Assembly (NCBI GenBank): GCA_011109175.1
Contig: RDEW01000050.1
Coordinates: 212,694-276,693 of the forward strand
Reading direction: 5' to 3'
Length of the DNA stretch: 64,000 nucleotides
Origin: Dicyema japonicum
Taxonomy: Eukaryota > Dicyemida > Rhombozoa > Dicyemidae
Part shown: piece by piece, positions 11,420-23,121 of the stretch
How the letters are laid out: the number at the start of each line of letters is the position of its first letter
Numbering within the stretch: the first letter of the stretch is position 1
Position numbers and translations under genes: made by a program
The notes under the pieces: model-generated
The model's input: only the letters and a program-made list of their open reading frames with translations
Databases searched by the model: none
What the model was told of the DNA's origin: nothing

Positions 11420-11725
11420 TTTAGATAGACTTGGTGGAGCTTAGATAATCCCGTCCAATGTCAAAACCACAGGAATAATTCTCACATGAGCATCGTATAT
11501 CATGCTTAATTCTCCAACGAGCAAGTCATATTTGTGTAGCTTTTCCACCTTTATATGCTTGAGTGCATCTTGTAAGGTGATTCCAACTTCTATAATCACA
11601 ATCTCATCCTTCAGTTTGTCATACACGAAAATGTCTGGCTTATTGTGCTGAACTTCGGATTTCCACCTCTGAGTCGTAACAATTGATCGAACTGAGTTTG
11701 TTATTAGACGTTAGATTTTTTGATG
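11420..11725 (-). mobile_element. LINE C-terminus with KPD...EVG motif (3' half, split by hAT)
   Basis: The translation gives KPDIFVYDKLKDEIVIIEVG and then HKYDLLVGELSMIYDA and IIPVVLTLDG. KPD...E(V)G is the expected spacing of a restriction-like PD-(D/E)XK endonuclease at the end of an RLE-type LINE ORF. The 5' half continues at 13634-14020 on the other side of the hAT transposon. Confidence 0.7.
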
Positions 11726-11733
11726 CTATACAT
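11726..11733. repeat. Target-site duplication, left (CTATACAT)
   Basis: The identical octamer is found at 13634-13641, directly outside the other end of the hAT element. Confidence 0.85.
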
Positions 11734-13633
11734 CAGAGGTTGTCAAACGGTGTGCCGCGAGACAATTTCTAGTGTGCCGCCTGCCAAATACAAATTTGAA
11801 TAAATTTATATACATTTTTTGACCTAATTAATTTAAAAAGATAAATAAATTAAAATAATCATTTTTTATTATATATTAAATGACATTTACATTGGTTAAC
11901 CATTATTTATTAATTTTTTAATAACGTGCGCATCAACGTGCTTATGGGTAAATCAGTTCGTCGTTCTTATAAAAATTCTTATTTGTCATTTGGATTTATA
12001 TGCATAGATAAAAATGAACTACCTCAATGTCTAATTTGCATGGAAGTCTTGGCAAATGATGCTATGGTTCCTAGCAAACTAAAGAGACATTTTACTTCCA
12101 AGCATCCGGACTATTCCGAAAAATCTGTGGATTATTTTATCCATTTGAAAAAACAACACAAGTATTATTCAGTTTTTACTATGAATCGTAGATCTAGTCA
12201 AATGATGTTCAGTGAAACTTTTGTAAACACAAAGGAATCATTGAAATGTTCATACCTGATCTCAGAATTGATAGCAAAACAACTAAAACCTCACACTATT
12301 GGCGAAAACTTGATAATCCCTGCTTGTCGTATTATTGCTCGGACTATGTTTGGTCATAAATATGAACAAAAAATAATGAAGATACCTTTGTCAGATAACA
12401 CTGTTTCTCGTCGGATTTGTGCTTTGTCGGAGAATATTGAAAATAGTGTATCATTTTCTATTAAAGAAGCTCGGTTTTCATTACAACTTGACGAATCCAC
12501 GGATATTTCGGGAATGGCACATTTGTTGGCATATATACGATTTGTTTATTCTGGGAAAATTACTGAACAATTCTTGTTTTGTAAGCCTCTTTTAACTACT
12601 ACTCGAGCAATTGATATGTACACGATATTAAACGATTATTTTAATATAAATAATATTTCATTTGTCAATTGTATTGGTATATGTACAGATGGAGCCTCGT
12701 CTATGTCTGGTCGTATTCATGGACCTGTTTCATCAGTCAAATCTAAAAAGAATGAGATAATATCATCACATTGTTTTTTGCATCGAGAAGTATTGGTTGT
12801 AAAAACATTACCATTAAATTTGAAATCTGTCTTGGATGATATTATCCGAATGATTAATAATATAAAAAGTCGACCCAAAAAATCTCGCATTTTTACTACT
12901 ATTTGCGATGAAATGGGGGCAAACTTTACAAATTTGTTACTTCATACCGAAATTCGATGGCTATCAAGGGGTAAAGCATTAACAAGGGTTTTTGAATTAA
13001 AGGACGAAATGTGTGAGTTTTTTAAATTGGAAGGGCATTCTGAATTTGTTGAAAAAATTCAGAATCCAATGTGGTCTATAAAACTTGCGTATTTATCTGA
13101 CATTTTACAAATATTAAACGAGGTTAATGCAAGTATGCAAGGAGGTTCTGAGACTATTTTATCGTCGACGGACAATTAAAGAAAATGAAGAACTTATTGC
13201 ACTGTTTAATGATCGATCTTTAAAATTAATGACGACGGAGTTAGACATTGGAGAATTCTGGATATATATTCGAAACATATATCCCAGTTTATCAATCAAG
13301 CACTGACCATAATTTTACAGTTCTCAACAACCTATTTATGCGAAACAGGTTTTTCTACGCTGCATAATATGAAATATAACAAACGTGAAAGTTTGAGAAA
13401 CATTGATGCTCAAATGCGGGTGTCTTTGTCAACCATTCGACCTGATATTGATGATATATGCAAAAACAATAATAATTAAGATTTTATTTTATTATTAATA
13501 AAAATTTGGGCATTAAATTAATAATTTTTGTACTTAGTTTTACACATCTTAAAAATTTAATTTTTTAATGTGTGCCGTGGATTATTTTTTTTACGATTAG
13601 TGTGCCGCGGGAATTATTTTTTGAAAAGCTCTG
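11734..13633 (+). mobile_element. hAT DNA transposon (1.9 kb)
   Basis: It has terminal inverted repeats (TIRs) CAGAGGTTGTCAAA (left) and CAGAGCTTTTCAAA (right end, reverse complement), with 12 of 14 matching. Subterminal GTGTGCCG(C/T) occurs twice near each end. It is flanked by the 8-bp direct repeat CTATACAT, the hallmark length of hAT insertions. It carries a BED-finger transposase. It inserted into an RLE-type LINE whose reading resumes on either side. Confidence 0.9.
11944..13480 (+). pseudogene. hAT transposase with BED finger, frameshifted
   Basis: Translation from ATG 11944 (MGKSVRRSYKNS) gives a BED-type zinc finger (CLIC...HFTSKH, about residues 30-55), then an RNase-H-fold transposase with the conserved acidic blocks QLDESTD and CTDGASSMSG and the EIRWLSRG motif, stopping at 13179. 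The C-terminal hATC dimerisation segment (TTYLCETGFSTL, about 13325-13360) is present but in another frame; roughly 100 residues usually found between these parts are missing and at least two frameshifts separate them. The closest style is the ZBED/SCAND3-like (Charlie-type) hAT group. It is therefore not expected to be active unless unusual splicing intervenes. Confidence 0.85.
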
Positions 13634-14020
13634 CTATACATTCTACATGCAGGTGAATGAATACAGCAACTTCGTTATGCCTCATCACACAGTCACTATT
13701 GAGCATTCTGCTACAACGTGCATCCAAATGATCCACTGATTTCTTGCAATGACTACAAACTGAATCATTGTTATCAAAAAAACAAGTCCCGTCCTGAAGC
13801 AAACAATAAATTTTCTCTGATCTCGGGCTATTACCTTCATATCCATCCAGAAATTTTACATCTTCATACAATTCAGAGTAGTTGTAGACTTCTCAAAACT
13901 CCTCTCCAACCACACTGAAATACTCATCAATCTCATTTATCATCTTCACCATTGTATCTTCCTTCTCAGTAAATATTTTTAGTTCATCAATAAAAAGTAG
14001 GTGATTAATTGAATACGTCA
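13634..14020 (-). mobile_element. LINE fragment, 5' half of the element split by hAT
   Basis: The minus-strand translation has a CSHCKKSVDHLDARC motif followed by RHNEVAVFIHLHVE, the CxxC...H.xxRC zinc-binding region that precedes the KPD...EVG domain in RLE-type LINEs. It continues across the hAT insertion into 11420-11725. Confidence 0.65.
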
Positions 14021-14223
14021 TCAATTATGAATTACTTTGGGATGCAGACAATTTTGGAAATTTATTGTACCGAACATTGAACTCGATAGATTTTTCCGCA
14101 TTTTATAACATTTTTCATTTATTATAACAAAAATAAGAGAAACTTATTTATTTAATCACAACCCTTTAATTTTGATGAGAGCTACTTTACATATTTTTTG
14201 ATACAATTTTTGATATGTCGGGC

Positions 14224-14560
14224 TCAGCTGTTCGTGTAGTTTCGACTTTTATTTAAGGGTGATAAATTTTCATCATTCAATTTTGTTCCTTTAGCAGTTT
14301 TTGTCAATTTCATTAATGGAAGTTGTTCACGGATCAACAAACATAGCATTGATATTAAAATTTTTAAACTTTTTAAACTTTCCAGGAAGATTTGAAAAGA
14401 AAACAGGTAGTACAACTTCCAAATATTTAGTTTTAAATATAGAATCTGATTGGAAGTCCAATAGTTCAATTTTTAAGCTTTCATGTGCTTTTCATTTCGT
14501 CTGTGTTTTGGCTTTTGATTTCCATATTATTATTAATAGCACTTTCGAAGAACCAAAAAT
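14224..14560 (-). mobile_element. Fragment of a second hAT-type transposase
   Basis: With one or two frame changes the minus strand reads DFQSDSIFKTKYLEVVLPVF, resembling the ELxDLQxDxxLKxKY block near the C terminus of ZBED/GTF2IRD2-like hAT transposases. It is short and stop-ridden; no terminal repeats found. Confidence 0.45.
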
Positions 14561-14587
14561 GTAATTTATTTAATTAAGGTTCCGCTT

Positions 14588-16330
14588 GTGCCGTATTTTT
14601 CTTCAGGTTATTTTTTTTCCACTATTCTCTTGACCAACTTCCTCCATGCTCCGCGGTTACAGGCAGTTATTCCGAGCGTATCCAGATCATCTCCAGTTTT
14701 CAGCTTTCGTCCTACATTGGTCAGGCCCTTGTGTAGAACCTCTGGCAAAGTTATGCGAGGTCTTCCACGGAACGAGGTATTCACTTCTGGGCAGAAGTAG
14801 TTCTCCATTGCTATTTTAGCAGGCGTCATCTGGCTCATTCGAAAGATGTGACCAAACAGACGCCATCTTGATTCCAGGATATCCAGACTCAATGGTCTTG
14901 TATTACATACTTTGTATAGATTCTTGTTTGTAATTTTTTTGGCCAGTTGATGCCAAGCAACAGTCGGAGTTGCTTACGATGGAAGGCATCTAGTTTGTCC
15001 ATTACCGCTTCTAAGACACCCCAGGTTGCAGCGTTGTACATTAGGACTGGTTTCACGAAGGCATGTATAGTCTCACACGTAATTGTGTGCTAATTTGTTT
15101 ACGATGATTCCAGACTACTCCCATTTTTCTAAAGGCCGCGACGGCCAACATCTTCCTGTTAGTGATATCCTCAGCGTCTCCGAGCAACGACCCCAATTTT
15201 TTACAGTATCTCCATTTTTCATCAGTTCGGGTTAGTTCACGGCGTATGGTAGTTGTCTCCGTCTTTTCCGTATTGATTTTGATGAACCATTTTTCTAGGA
15301 CATCTGGCATCCTTGTCCGTATATAGTTTAATGTTTTCTCGTCGCTGGATATATAGTCGATATCATCTGCATAAATCACTTCAGTTTGAGGTAGATCGCC
15401 AATTAATAGTCTGAAGTCTCTGAGTGCCGCCTCCAGATATGTCACAAAAAGTACCGGTGACAAGGAATCTCCCTGCGGTACCCCGAACGTTGTCTCGAAT
15501 GGGACAGACTCCAAATTTCCAAAACGTACACTTAGCTGCGTTGTTCCAAGTAATAGGCGGATCATTCTGACACTGTCCTCGTCAACCAACTTCTCCAAGA
15601 TATCCAAAAGTCTCCCTCTGTGTATAGAGTCAAAGGCTTTGGACATGTCCATGCCAAGGATGCCAATAGCCCCCTTGTACTTTTGATGTGTTGCACAAAG
15701 CCATCGATGTCCCCAGACCACATCAGCTGTAGATCTCCCTGACCTGAATCCGCTTTGATCGTGAGAGAGAAAGTTCTCGATGTCAGATTCAATCCTGTTC
15801 AGCACTATAAGTGAGAGTGTCTTGCGTAGAGTCGTCAATAGTACGATGGGTCTTAAATTCGTTAAGGGGCCTTTAGCTTTGCCCGGTTTTTGTAGTGCAA
15901 TTAGTGTGCCATTACCCACATTCAGTGGTGAGTTGTATTTGAATGTTTTTTGTATATCTCAGTTAATAGTTTAGAGATCTCGGTCGGTGCATATTTGAGA
16001 AGTTCTGCATTTATGTTGTCAGGGCCAGCAGCTCTATTGTTGTTCAGTTTGTCCAGGGCTTTTTTTGTTTCCAGAATCGTTATCGGAATATTTAGTTCTC
16101 GTGCTTCACCATCGAATTGTTTGATTTTTTCCCCGTGGTTTTGATTGAAGGCCTGCTGATAATGGCTGGATATGGCCGATAGAATTTCATTTTTGTTTAA
16201 CATAGTCTTTCCATAAATAGAATTATTTTCGGTCTCAATAAAATCTTTTAACAACTTTGTAAAGTGATAACCAGCGGATTGGATTATAAAAAGGAATGAT
16301 ATTAACTGATTATTCATATCTATCATCAGT
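14588..16330 (-). mobile_element. APE-type LINE, RT and C-terminus (5'-truncated)
   Basis: A long minus-strand frame (15919-15053) encodes RT: LTNLRPIVLLTTLRKTLS, QSGFRSGRSTADVVWGH, MDMSKAFDSI, GVPQGDSLSPVLF and the catalytic YADDID. Upstream in another frame are KALDKLNNNRAAGPDN and LLKYAPTEISK; downstream are WRLFGHIFRM and the C-terminal NRGAWRKLVKRIV. At least two frameshifts break the ORF. A relative of this family is inside the hAT element at 43.1-44.4 kb. Confidence 0.8.
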
Positions 16331-16589
16331 TTACTAAACTGCCGGTAATTGAGGGCATCTGATGTAGTTTACTGTTTTCGTGACCAAACTAATCGTATTT
16401 TCCATTTTTAAAATATTTGAACACAAATTTTGCTGATCAATGATACAATGAAACTGACAATAAGGAAAAGATAAGATTGTAATATCTGTTTTATAGCCAT
16501 CCGCGAATCATAAAGTTTGCTATAATGTTAGAAGTCAATGCATACAACAATCGTAATTTAATTAATTTGTTAATCTCGGGACCACAAGA

Positions 16590-17420
16590 AATAGGATAAG
16601 TAATTAGAATCCTGGATTGATCTCCATATAGAAGAAGGTTTTTCCCATGTCTTGGGAATTCCAAATATTATCCCCAACGGGATGCTCTGCACATTTGACA
16701 ATTTTAAATTAATTTATTAGCACAGTTTCACTAATATGTAGAAAACAGGCTGTCAAATAGCGCACTGTTGAGACGAGACGCTCCCAGTAATCCATAACCT
16801 TTACGTTGAGGCTTAATGACCCAAGGAAATCAAAGAGATCCTGAAATACTCTTTGAGAAATCTTGGTGATTAACACGTATACGGTACACAGACTTTTAAT
16901 CCAGTCGTAATGAGATCCATATACGGAATCATTCCTTAGTTAATTATTAATGTAAATAATTAATAATGACCCAAAGGCAGTTGAAAACCTCGACAACATG
17001 CAATCTATGAGATCAGTGATAGCGATTGAGTACAGAGTAAAAGAATGACATTTAATATTGTGTCTTGGACTGCAGAATACTGTGGTTTCCGTGAACCCCT
17101 CATTATTATGGTTAAGCATGATATAGTTATAAATATAACATTTTTACTTAATATACTTTCCCCTATTAGGCAAATCTATTTAAGAAGGGTGACGAGCAAT
17201 TGTTTATTATCGTAAATTCCCACGTGGAGTACATAACAAAGTCAATTTGGGAACCAACTAAATTTAAGAGCTTTACTTACCAAAACTTACAGAAATATCT
17301 GAATATGTTAAACTGATTACGCACAAAGTAATTAAGTGACCCAAATACCCATAGTCGACAATATTGTCTTCAACCGATTCCTTGTTTTCCAGATAAGTCG
17401 CAGTGGGTGTATTCTAAGAA
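16590..17420 (-). CDS. Unidentified tiny-intron gene
   Basis: Coding-like exons follow one another on the minus strand: ATYLENKESVEDNIVDYGYL, then after a 23-nt GTAAGT...TTTAG intron near 17255-17280, GSQIDFVMYSTWEFTI; later SIAITDLIDCMLSRF, then ISQRVFQDLFDFLGSL and VMDYWERLVSTVRYLTACF, and HPVGDNIWNSQDMGKTFFY. The 23-nt intron joins two open frames cleanly. Other junctions are less certain and the start is not fixed. I do not recognise the family. Confidence is in the presence of a gene rather than in exact exon edges. Confidence 0.4.
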
Positions 17421-17578
17421 TTATTATTAAGCAAAGAACTCAACAAATTAACAATTGAAACCGAATTTAACGACTATCTAGTTTTATTAATAATTTTACT
17501 AATAAAAAATTATTTATTCAATAATTAATTTTATTAAATAAATTTTTAATAAATAGTACACTTATAGACTTAATTGGA

Positions 17579-18265
17579 ATGAGTGACAGTTCTAGTTCAA
17601 GCAGTTCAGGAATAATATCCGACAAAAAAGCTGATGAAAAGAGAAGAAAGAAATTAATTAAAAATGTGTAAAAAATTATATTTTCTAGGGTTCGTTATAC
17701 CACATAGGAATTATTCCTCCTCATTTACTTAGTCAACTATGTTCAAACAGTTCTGGTGATGAAAAAAATTCTGATGCAAAATTAAGAAAGAAATTAATCA
17801 AAAAAGTGTAACAAAAATGATATTTTCTAGGGTCTGTTAAGTCCACACCACACATTATCCATTCCTCCCCATTTACTCTGTCAAATAAATGACTACAAAA
17901 ACTCATCATTTAAACGAGATTTTTCCAACTTCCACTCCCACGGATTCTCCAATCAACCATTTTCTGGCTCCCACGGATTCTCCAATCAATCATTTTCTGG
18001 CTCCCACGGATTCTCCAATCAACCATTTTCTGGCTCCCATGGATTTTCCAATCAATCATTTTCTGGCTCTCACATGCATGGAGAATTTCCTCAAGGAAAT
18101 ATCGGACATAATCTTCACTCCTCCGTATTTAACCACGGTGATTCCAAGTACCGAGGTCAGGTTGATCCTCCTGGAATGTATCCAATGGGAACTCCATCAG
18201 CCTCAGAAAATTTTTTCAAAAAAAACAAGAAATTTGATTATGAATTCCCCAAGCATAAATTTTAG
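17579..18265 (+). CDS. Low-complexity protein with duplicated exon and HGFSNQPFSGS repeats
   Basis: ATG 17579 opens MSDSSSSSSSG. Two introns, 17666-17688 (23 nt) and 17806-17830 (25 nt), both preceded by RRKKLIK or LRKKLIK and both ending TATTTTCTAG, restore one frame of 212 codons to TAG 18263-18265. Exon 2 (GSLYHIGIIPPHLLSQL) and the start of exon 3 (PHHTLSIPPHLLCQI) are related, so an exon with its intron has been duplicated. Exon 3 then has four 33-bp repeats (SHGFSNQPFSG/SFSG) and a C terminus with DPPGMYPMGTPSA and a basic end (FKKNKKFDYEFPKHKF). No known domain recognised; composition suggests a disordered, possibly RNA-associated protein, which is speculation. Confidence 0.7.
17938..18070 (+). 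repeat. 33-bp tandem repeat, four units
   Basis: Four nearly identical units of TCTCCAATCAACCATTTTCT plus GGCTCCCACGGA-like spacer lie inside exon 3 of the gene, alternating CCA/TCA at one codon. Confidence 0.9.
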
Positions 18266-18394
18266 TTACTAATAACTTTAGACTAATATAAGCATAAATT
18301 TTAGTTACTAATTAACTTTAGTCTATGATTTGTGTAAGTTACTGATATCTAAAAAAGTGAACTACCGATGTCTGATTATTACTTTTTATTATTA

Positions 18395-19895
18395 TGGCCA
18401 GGATATTGTTGACAGATAAATGAATCCATTGTTTGAAGGTCTTAGTTTGAGGATAGTTAAATACGCACACATTCATGACTGTTATTTTTTTCACGCACGA
18501 TCATTCCATCACTCCTTTGTGGACTGGAAGGATGGTATTACACTGCATACAAAGAACGTTTTATCTTGCTTCTTGAAAAATCGAGGAGAGCAGGGTTCAA
18601 GATTACCCTACACAAAAGGCTCGACAAAAAGCTAGATAAAGATGAAAAATTGCTAGTAATGTCGATAAAAGATGCAGCAGGAAAAAGATCGAAAACTTCC
18701 TAAAAAGAGATGTCATAATTAACTCGTATGTTGCAGCATATAATAAACGATAAGAGGGTCTCTGAGCGCATAGAAGATCCAAGGATTCAGGACTTGCGGC
18801 ATGAGGCAAATAACTCCCTCTTTAATTCAACTCTTAAGTTAAAAAGACAGTTATTTAGGTCATAAACAGTAAAAATGTATGACTAAATTAACTGACATAC
18901 ATAATATAAATTAGTCTAAAAATGGCTCTTACATAACTTTTTTGATACCATGAAGGTAACTCCTTACTTGTTCAATGCCTTTATCTTAGACTAAAAATAA
19001 GTTTTTATTAATAACGAATTAATGAAGTCGATTGAAAGTCAAAGAACTTTGTTATGGTCTACAGGCATTGAGCACTAAGGCATGATCATAATATTAAAAA
19101 TAATTTGGAGATGTCGGGAAAAGAACCCGAGACCATCAGCATGCAAAGCAGACGTCATACCACTAGACCACATCCCCGCAGATTTTGTTAGTTAAAGGCT
19201 ATCTCGATCTCGCTAATCTTTTCTATCCTTCTTATAAAGATTTCATCTTTACTCTTCACTTTCTCTTAGATCATCGAGGTTTTTAATCGACATCATTTAG
19301 ATCACTATTAATTATGAGAGGCAGTGCTCAGATTTCCAGTATGATCTTCCCATTACGTAAAGTAACTTTATTTTCTGAAGTGCCTAACCTTTACATAAGC
19401 TGTGATCAACTTCAACTTTTATTTTGTAGTATTCATGTTCTTTATTTTGTCTCATATATTGAGGATAGAGCATCAGAGTGCAATGAAAAACTAAGGTTTT
19501 CAGAATATCATGTTTGGTAAAAATCAATGGACTTCCAAGTCCATTCGCTTGAAGACAGCAAACACTGATCGCTTAAAATCATTTTCTAGAGTTTTTTTTG
19601 AATTTGAGACTCACTGGTGTTGAGGGTTTCAATGGAGAGCGGAAAACTAGTAAGCAATTGGAAGGAAGCCATTTGTATATTATTATAGGCAATTAGGCTA
19701 TGTAATAAAATGTGACAAAGCATGTGGAAGACGGATAATCAAACTACTAGGTAACTTCTTCCATGTCAAACATATTATAATGCATAATTAGTGAGTAATT
19801 AACGTATATTTCTCCCCCGTTTCCTCAAGTAAAGCTTTTCTATATTCATCAAATTCATAATCGAGTCCGACAATATTCTGATTCTCAATTAGTGA
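18395..19895. repeat. Segmental duplication, copy A
   Basis: It matches 39376-40958 in the same orientation from GGCCAGGATATTGTTGACAG to CTGATTCTCAATTA. Copy A has many small deletions relative to copy B. It contains a LINE-derived plus-strand fragment (LLEKSRRAGFK..LHKRLDKKL at about 18570) and a tRNA-Ala-like sequence. Confidence 0.85.
19106..19177 (-). tRNA. tRNA-Ala(UGC)-like, T-loop degraded
   Basis: The 72-nt cloverleaf has acceptor GGGGATG/CATCTCC with the G3:U70 alanine identity pair and anticodon loop TTTGCAT. The T-loop reads TTCTTTT instead of TTCGATT, destroying the B box, so this copy is probably a pseudo-tRNA. A TTTTT follows shortly downstream. Confidence 0.65.
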
Positions 19896-20690
19896 AAGCA
19901 CACAATTTGTGTCTCTACCAAGTCTCTCATCGTGAATCACTATAATAACTCCCCTTAATAGTTCTTTAAATCCAATTTTGCATCGCCGATTCTTTACAGT
20001 CGATATCCAAGGCAAAGAGCAGGGGACCAAGGGGGTCACCTTGTTGAACTTCAGTCTTGGATTTGATGATGTGTTGCCTGAACATCATCGTACATGGGGA
20101 ACCATTTGCAAGTTTTACCATTCTGCTGATTTTGGAGATCCTGGAGATGCTAGTTTCTATTATTCTATTTCTGCGAATACTATTGAAAGCATGCGGTCTG
20201 TAAGGGTCTTTATTGAATTAATGAGTTCCCCATATTGGCGGTTGTGGAAGAAATAAGGTTTTTCATATGACTCGGACGTACAGGTCGTCCAAGCCAGCAC
20301 TGCTATTTCATGGGAAAGATGAAATAGCAGACCGCATATTACCTGTGGTTGTGCCAAATGTGGAATGTCCTTCCCAATTTTTGTTTTGCTTAGATCCGAC
20401 GGGATGAGTGGATGTTTTTGGATGATGAGCTCGAGGGTTTCTTTAGTTGGTGAAAGAACTTTGTCAATGTTGGAGAGCGTACGCAGAGCATCCCGAATGT
20501 CCAGACCATGATCCTGGGATCGATAATAACTTCGGTAGTTCGTGGGCATAGTTGGAAATTTATGCAGGAAAATGCGGTCAGAGACAACCTTCATAGAGTT
20601 AATTAGGAAATTCTCTGCATTGGCAGCGATAAAAGAGTCCTTTATTTGGTTTAGCGGTAGGCCAGCCACCACTCATACTCCATAAGAAGG
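19788..20690 (-). mobile_element. RLE-type LINE fragment (linker and RT palm piece)
   Basis: An open minus-strand segment (20672-20160) contains DIRDALRTLSN and ELIIQKHPLIPSDL, the linker that precedes RT in this LINE type. Then in another frame VQQGDPLGPLLFALDIDCKE, an RT motif, appears at about 20030. The intervening RT fingers are deleted. The 3' end shares its last part with the segmental duplication. Confidence 0.65.
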
Positions 20691-20734
20691 ATTAAGTAAC
20701 CGATCGCGGTAGGGGACAAGTGTGAATTGGTGGC

Positions 20735-21200
20735 TTTTTTTACCCCGAGATCACCGGATTAGAAAAAGTTAAAAGTTAACTACTAACTAAGTGATCTCGG
20801 TTTTCCGGGTTCTAGCTCTCGTTCGGGGTGCTCGAAGATCCAACAGAATTGGTAGAAACGGGGACGGTCTCATTCTCCATAGATTCCCCGCATTTTCTAG
20901 ATAGTCAGATATAGAGAGTGAAAACGGACAACCGGTTTTCATTGCCCACTGTAGAAATGACTTCCTCTCCACCTTAGATGTTCTTTAACATTCAATACGT
21001 TATTCAGTTTTCTTATTAATTATTTTCAAGGCAGCAAGTTGTGCGGCTTCTAATTTTTGAGACGACGATTCAGAAATCATCGAGCTCCAGGAAGGACATG
21101 CGTATTCGATTACTGGCAAATTTTCTGTAGTAAGAAGGTGTTGCGCCTGATTGGTGATCGGGACAAATTTTTCAATTAAAGTAATAAATTTCTCGACCTT
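20735..21200 (-). mobile_element. Jockey-like LINE 3' fragment, copy 1
   Basis: The minus-strand translation has VIEYACPSWSSMISE and KLEAAQLAALKIINK (the usual C-terminal block of Jockey-like RT ORFs), then MERKSFLQWAMKTGCPFS and the end ..TRKTEIT-stop at the shared GATCACTTA 3' module. The last ~250 nt are almost identical to 30304-30550. Confidence 0.75.
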
Positions 21201-21459
21201 AAAAGACATTCGGCTAAAGACAGTAGGGATAGTATATTTCTTATTAACACTGCCTTCAGTTACCGTAATGGTCGTTTGCTTCCAGAATTGTGCAAAGGGA
21301 CTAAAATCCCATCTCCAAGCTTCAAAGAGAATGTGCTACAAATACAGAGTTGAATATTTTTGATATAAGAGCAATCACATGAGCATATTTAATAATTTGT
21401 ATATTATCCAGCAGCCCTGTTATTATTCAGTTTATTGATGGTCAGTCTCATCAGTAGTG

Positions 21460-21770
21460 ATTAGTAGATTTGATTTCCTCAGTCTCAAACAAATCAAGCT
21501 TACATTTTTGACAGTTGTTTACAGAAATGGTCTGCAATAATCTCAGTTTTTTCTTTATTGTCGATTACAGTACTTGAATTTCATGAGCACAAATCTTTGT
21601 AATACCCATTTGTAATAAGCGGACAGAACGTCTGTATCCAGTCCCGTATCCCAATTTTTCAATTTCTTTGAAATGTTTGTCATTTTTACTGACATAAATT
21701 CCTATTTTCTTTATCACACAATTTCTCCTTTTCTTAAGTTGATATAAGTATTATTATAACTGCATGAGTT
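21460..21770 (-). mobile_element. Short LINE remnant
   Basis: The minus strand reads LGYGTGYRRSVRLLQMGITK and then NKEKTEIIADHF, typical pre-RT linker wording of LINE ORFs (.DNKEKAEIIADxF). Both ends are truncated. Confidence 0.4.
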
Positions 21771-22800
21771 CAGTTCCAACCGAAATTTTTCCGCTCCTTT
21801 GTTAATGGGTAAATTTTGGGATCAAAGACACCTTTTCTCCTTAATCTCAAACGATAGTTCTCACGAGTAATACAAGCATAGTTCTCCACTGCAAAACGAT
21901 CCGCAATTGATTTATTCCTTCTAATCTATTCAAAAAAACCTTTTCATCCTAAATCATGAAACCAAGAGCTTATAAAGTGGAGATGCCTCCATAACTTCGA
22001 TAATCGGTTAACAGTGCTTTCAAGGATCTTATGCAAAATGCTGGAGATTGTGAATATATAATTTGTGGAAAAGGTAATAATTTATATTACAAAAAACTGG
22101 CCGCGTAAATTCTAGACCTTCGGAAGAGATTCCTAGAGATTGTATTAAGCATCTTTTCATTTTATGATGCAGACGGTGTACTCACATGTATTGGGACATC
22201 GCCTATTTGACTAGGCGGCCATCAAATTTTTATTATTTTTTATGCATAACTTTACACTTAATAATTTCAATAGATCTCGCTTTTATCAAAATGATAAAAT
22301 TTCATTGTTTCCATTACATTATTATTTTATACCATTGACCTCTATATAAGGAGCTCTTCTCCAGTTATCATTTCTCCCTTTGCAAAACTTTTATAGTGTA
22401 TGAATGTAATTTCATATTGAATCTTTGAGTTCTTTCGAAATCCTAAATCCCCTCTTCTATAAAGGCTACAAGGAGGTTCTTCAGCACATTGAGTAGTGTC
22501 AGACTGTGTAAATACGTAATTCATAGAGTTAGCGTACTAGTCTCTTCTAGAGAGAAATTATTTTCTTCCTTTTATTATGTTACTCTGTCTTCTTCAAGAG
22601 AGGATTTACCAAAACACCATCTATAAGTGAAGAATTACTCCATGAAAACCAAAATAGTATTTCTTTAAGTGCACTCATTGAAAACGAATGAAGGCTTAAA
22701 ATCTTTTCCCTGGACTTAATATCTTCCATGAAGCTCCCTTTTATACAAATTAAAATTCCTGTAACAGAAAACGCGGACAAATTCTAAAATAAGTTATTCT
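21771..22800. other. AT-rich region with no supported gene
   Basis: Minus-strand reading frames at 22342-22524 and 22580-22780 may be eroded LINE pieces, but no diagnostic motif is visible. Confidence 0.35.
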
Positions 22801-22862
22801 GTCACGAGCCTAGGTGGTTACACTTATGGACTTAGAATAACCCATAAACTAAAAAATTATGG

Positions 22863-22976
22863 CGACCAATTTAATAGGACCCAAGAACAACAAACAAGAC
22901 AACAACAACGATTTATTGACAAAAGAGTTAAGGAGATTTCTGGAGGGTATTACATCTGACTCCTACCATTTAATTA
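22863..22976 (-). mobile_element. LINE 3' tail (same tail as the element at 35.3-36.0 kb)
   Basis: GGAGGGTATTACATCTGA and AAAAGAGTTAAGGAG are shared with 35279-35325. The terminal simple repeat is (AAC)n on the plus strand. Confidence 0.6.
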
Positions 22977-23121
22977 TTATTTTCTTAATAAATTAAATAA
23001 TTATATTTTCTACTAATAGAAGTTACAAAATAACTTAAATAGAGAAATAATAAGTATATCACGAGAAATAACTAATGTTCTAAACATAGAACATTATTAT
23101 AAATCTCGCATGAAACTACAT

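Noticed and set aside
17889-18272. Open frame PTDSPINHFLA repeats
   Set aside because: It is the +1 shadow of the HGFSNQPFSG repeat in the spliced low-complexity gene.
20160-20672. A 170-codon minus-strand frame as a host gene
   Set aside because: DIRDALRTL...KHPLIPSDL is the pre-RT linker of the RLE-type LINE and is followed by an RT motif.
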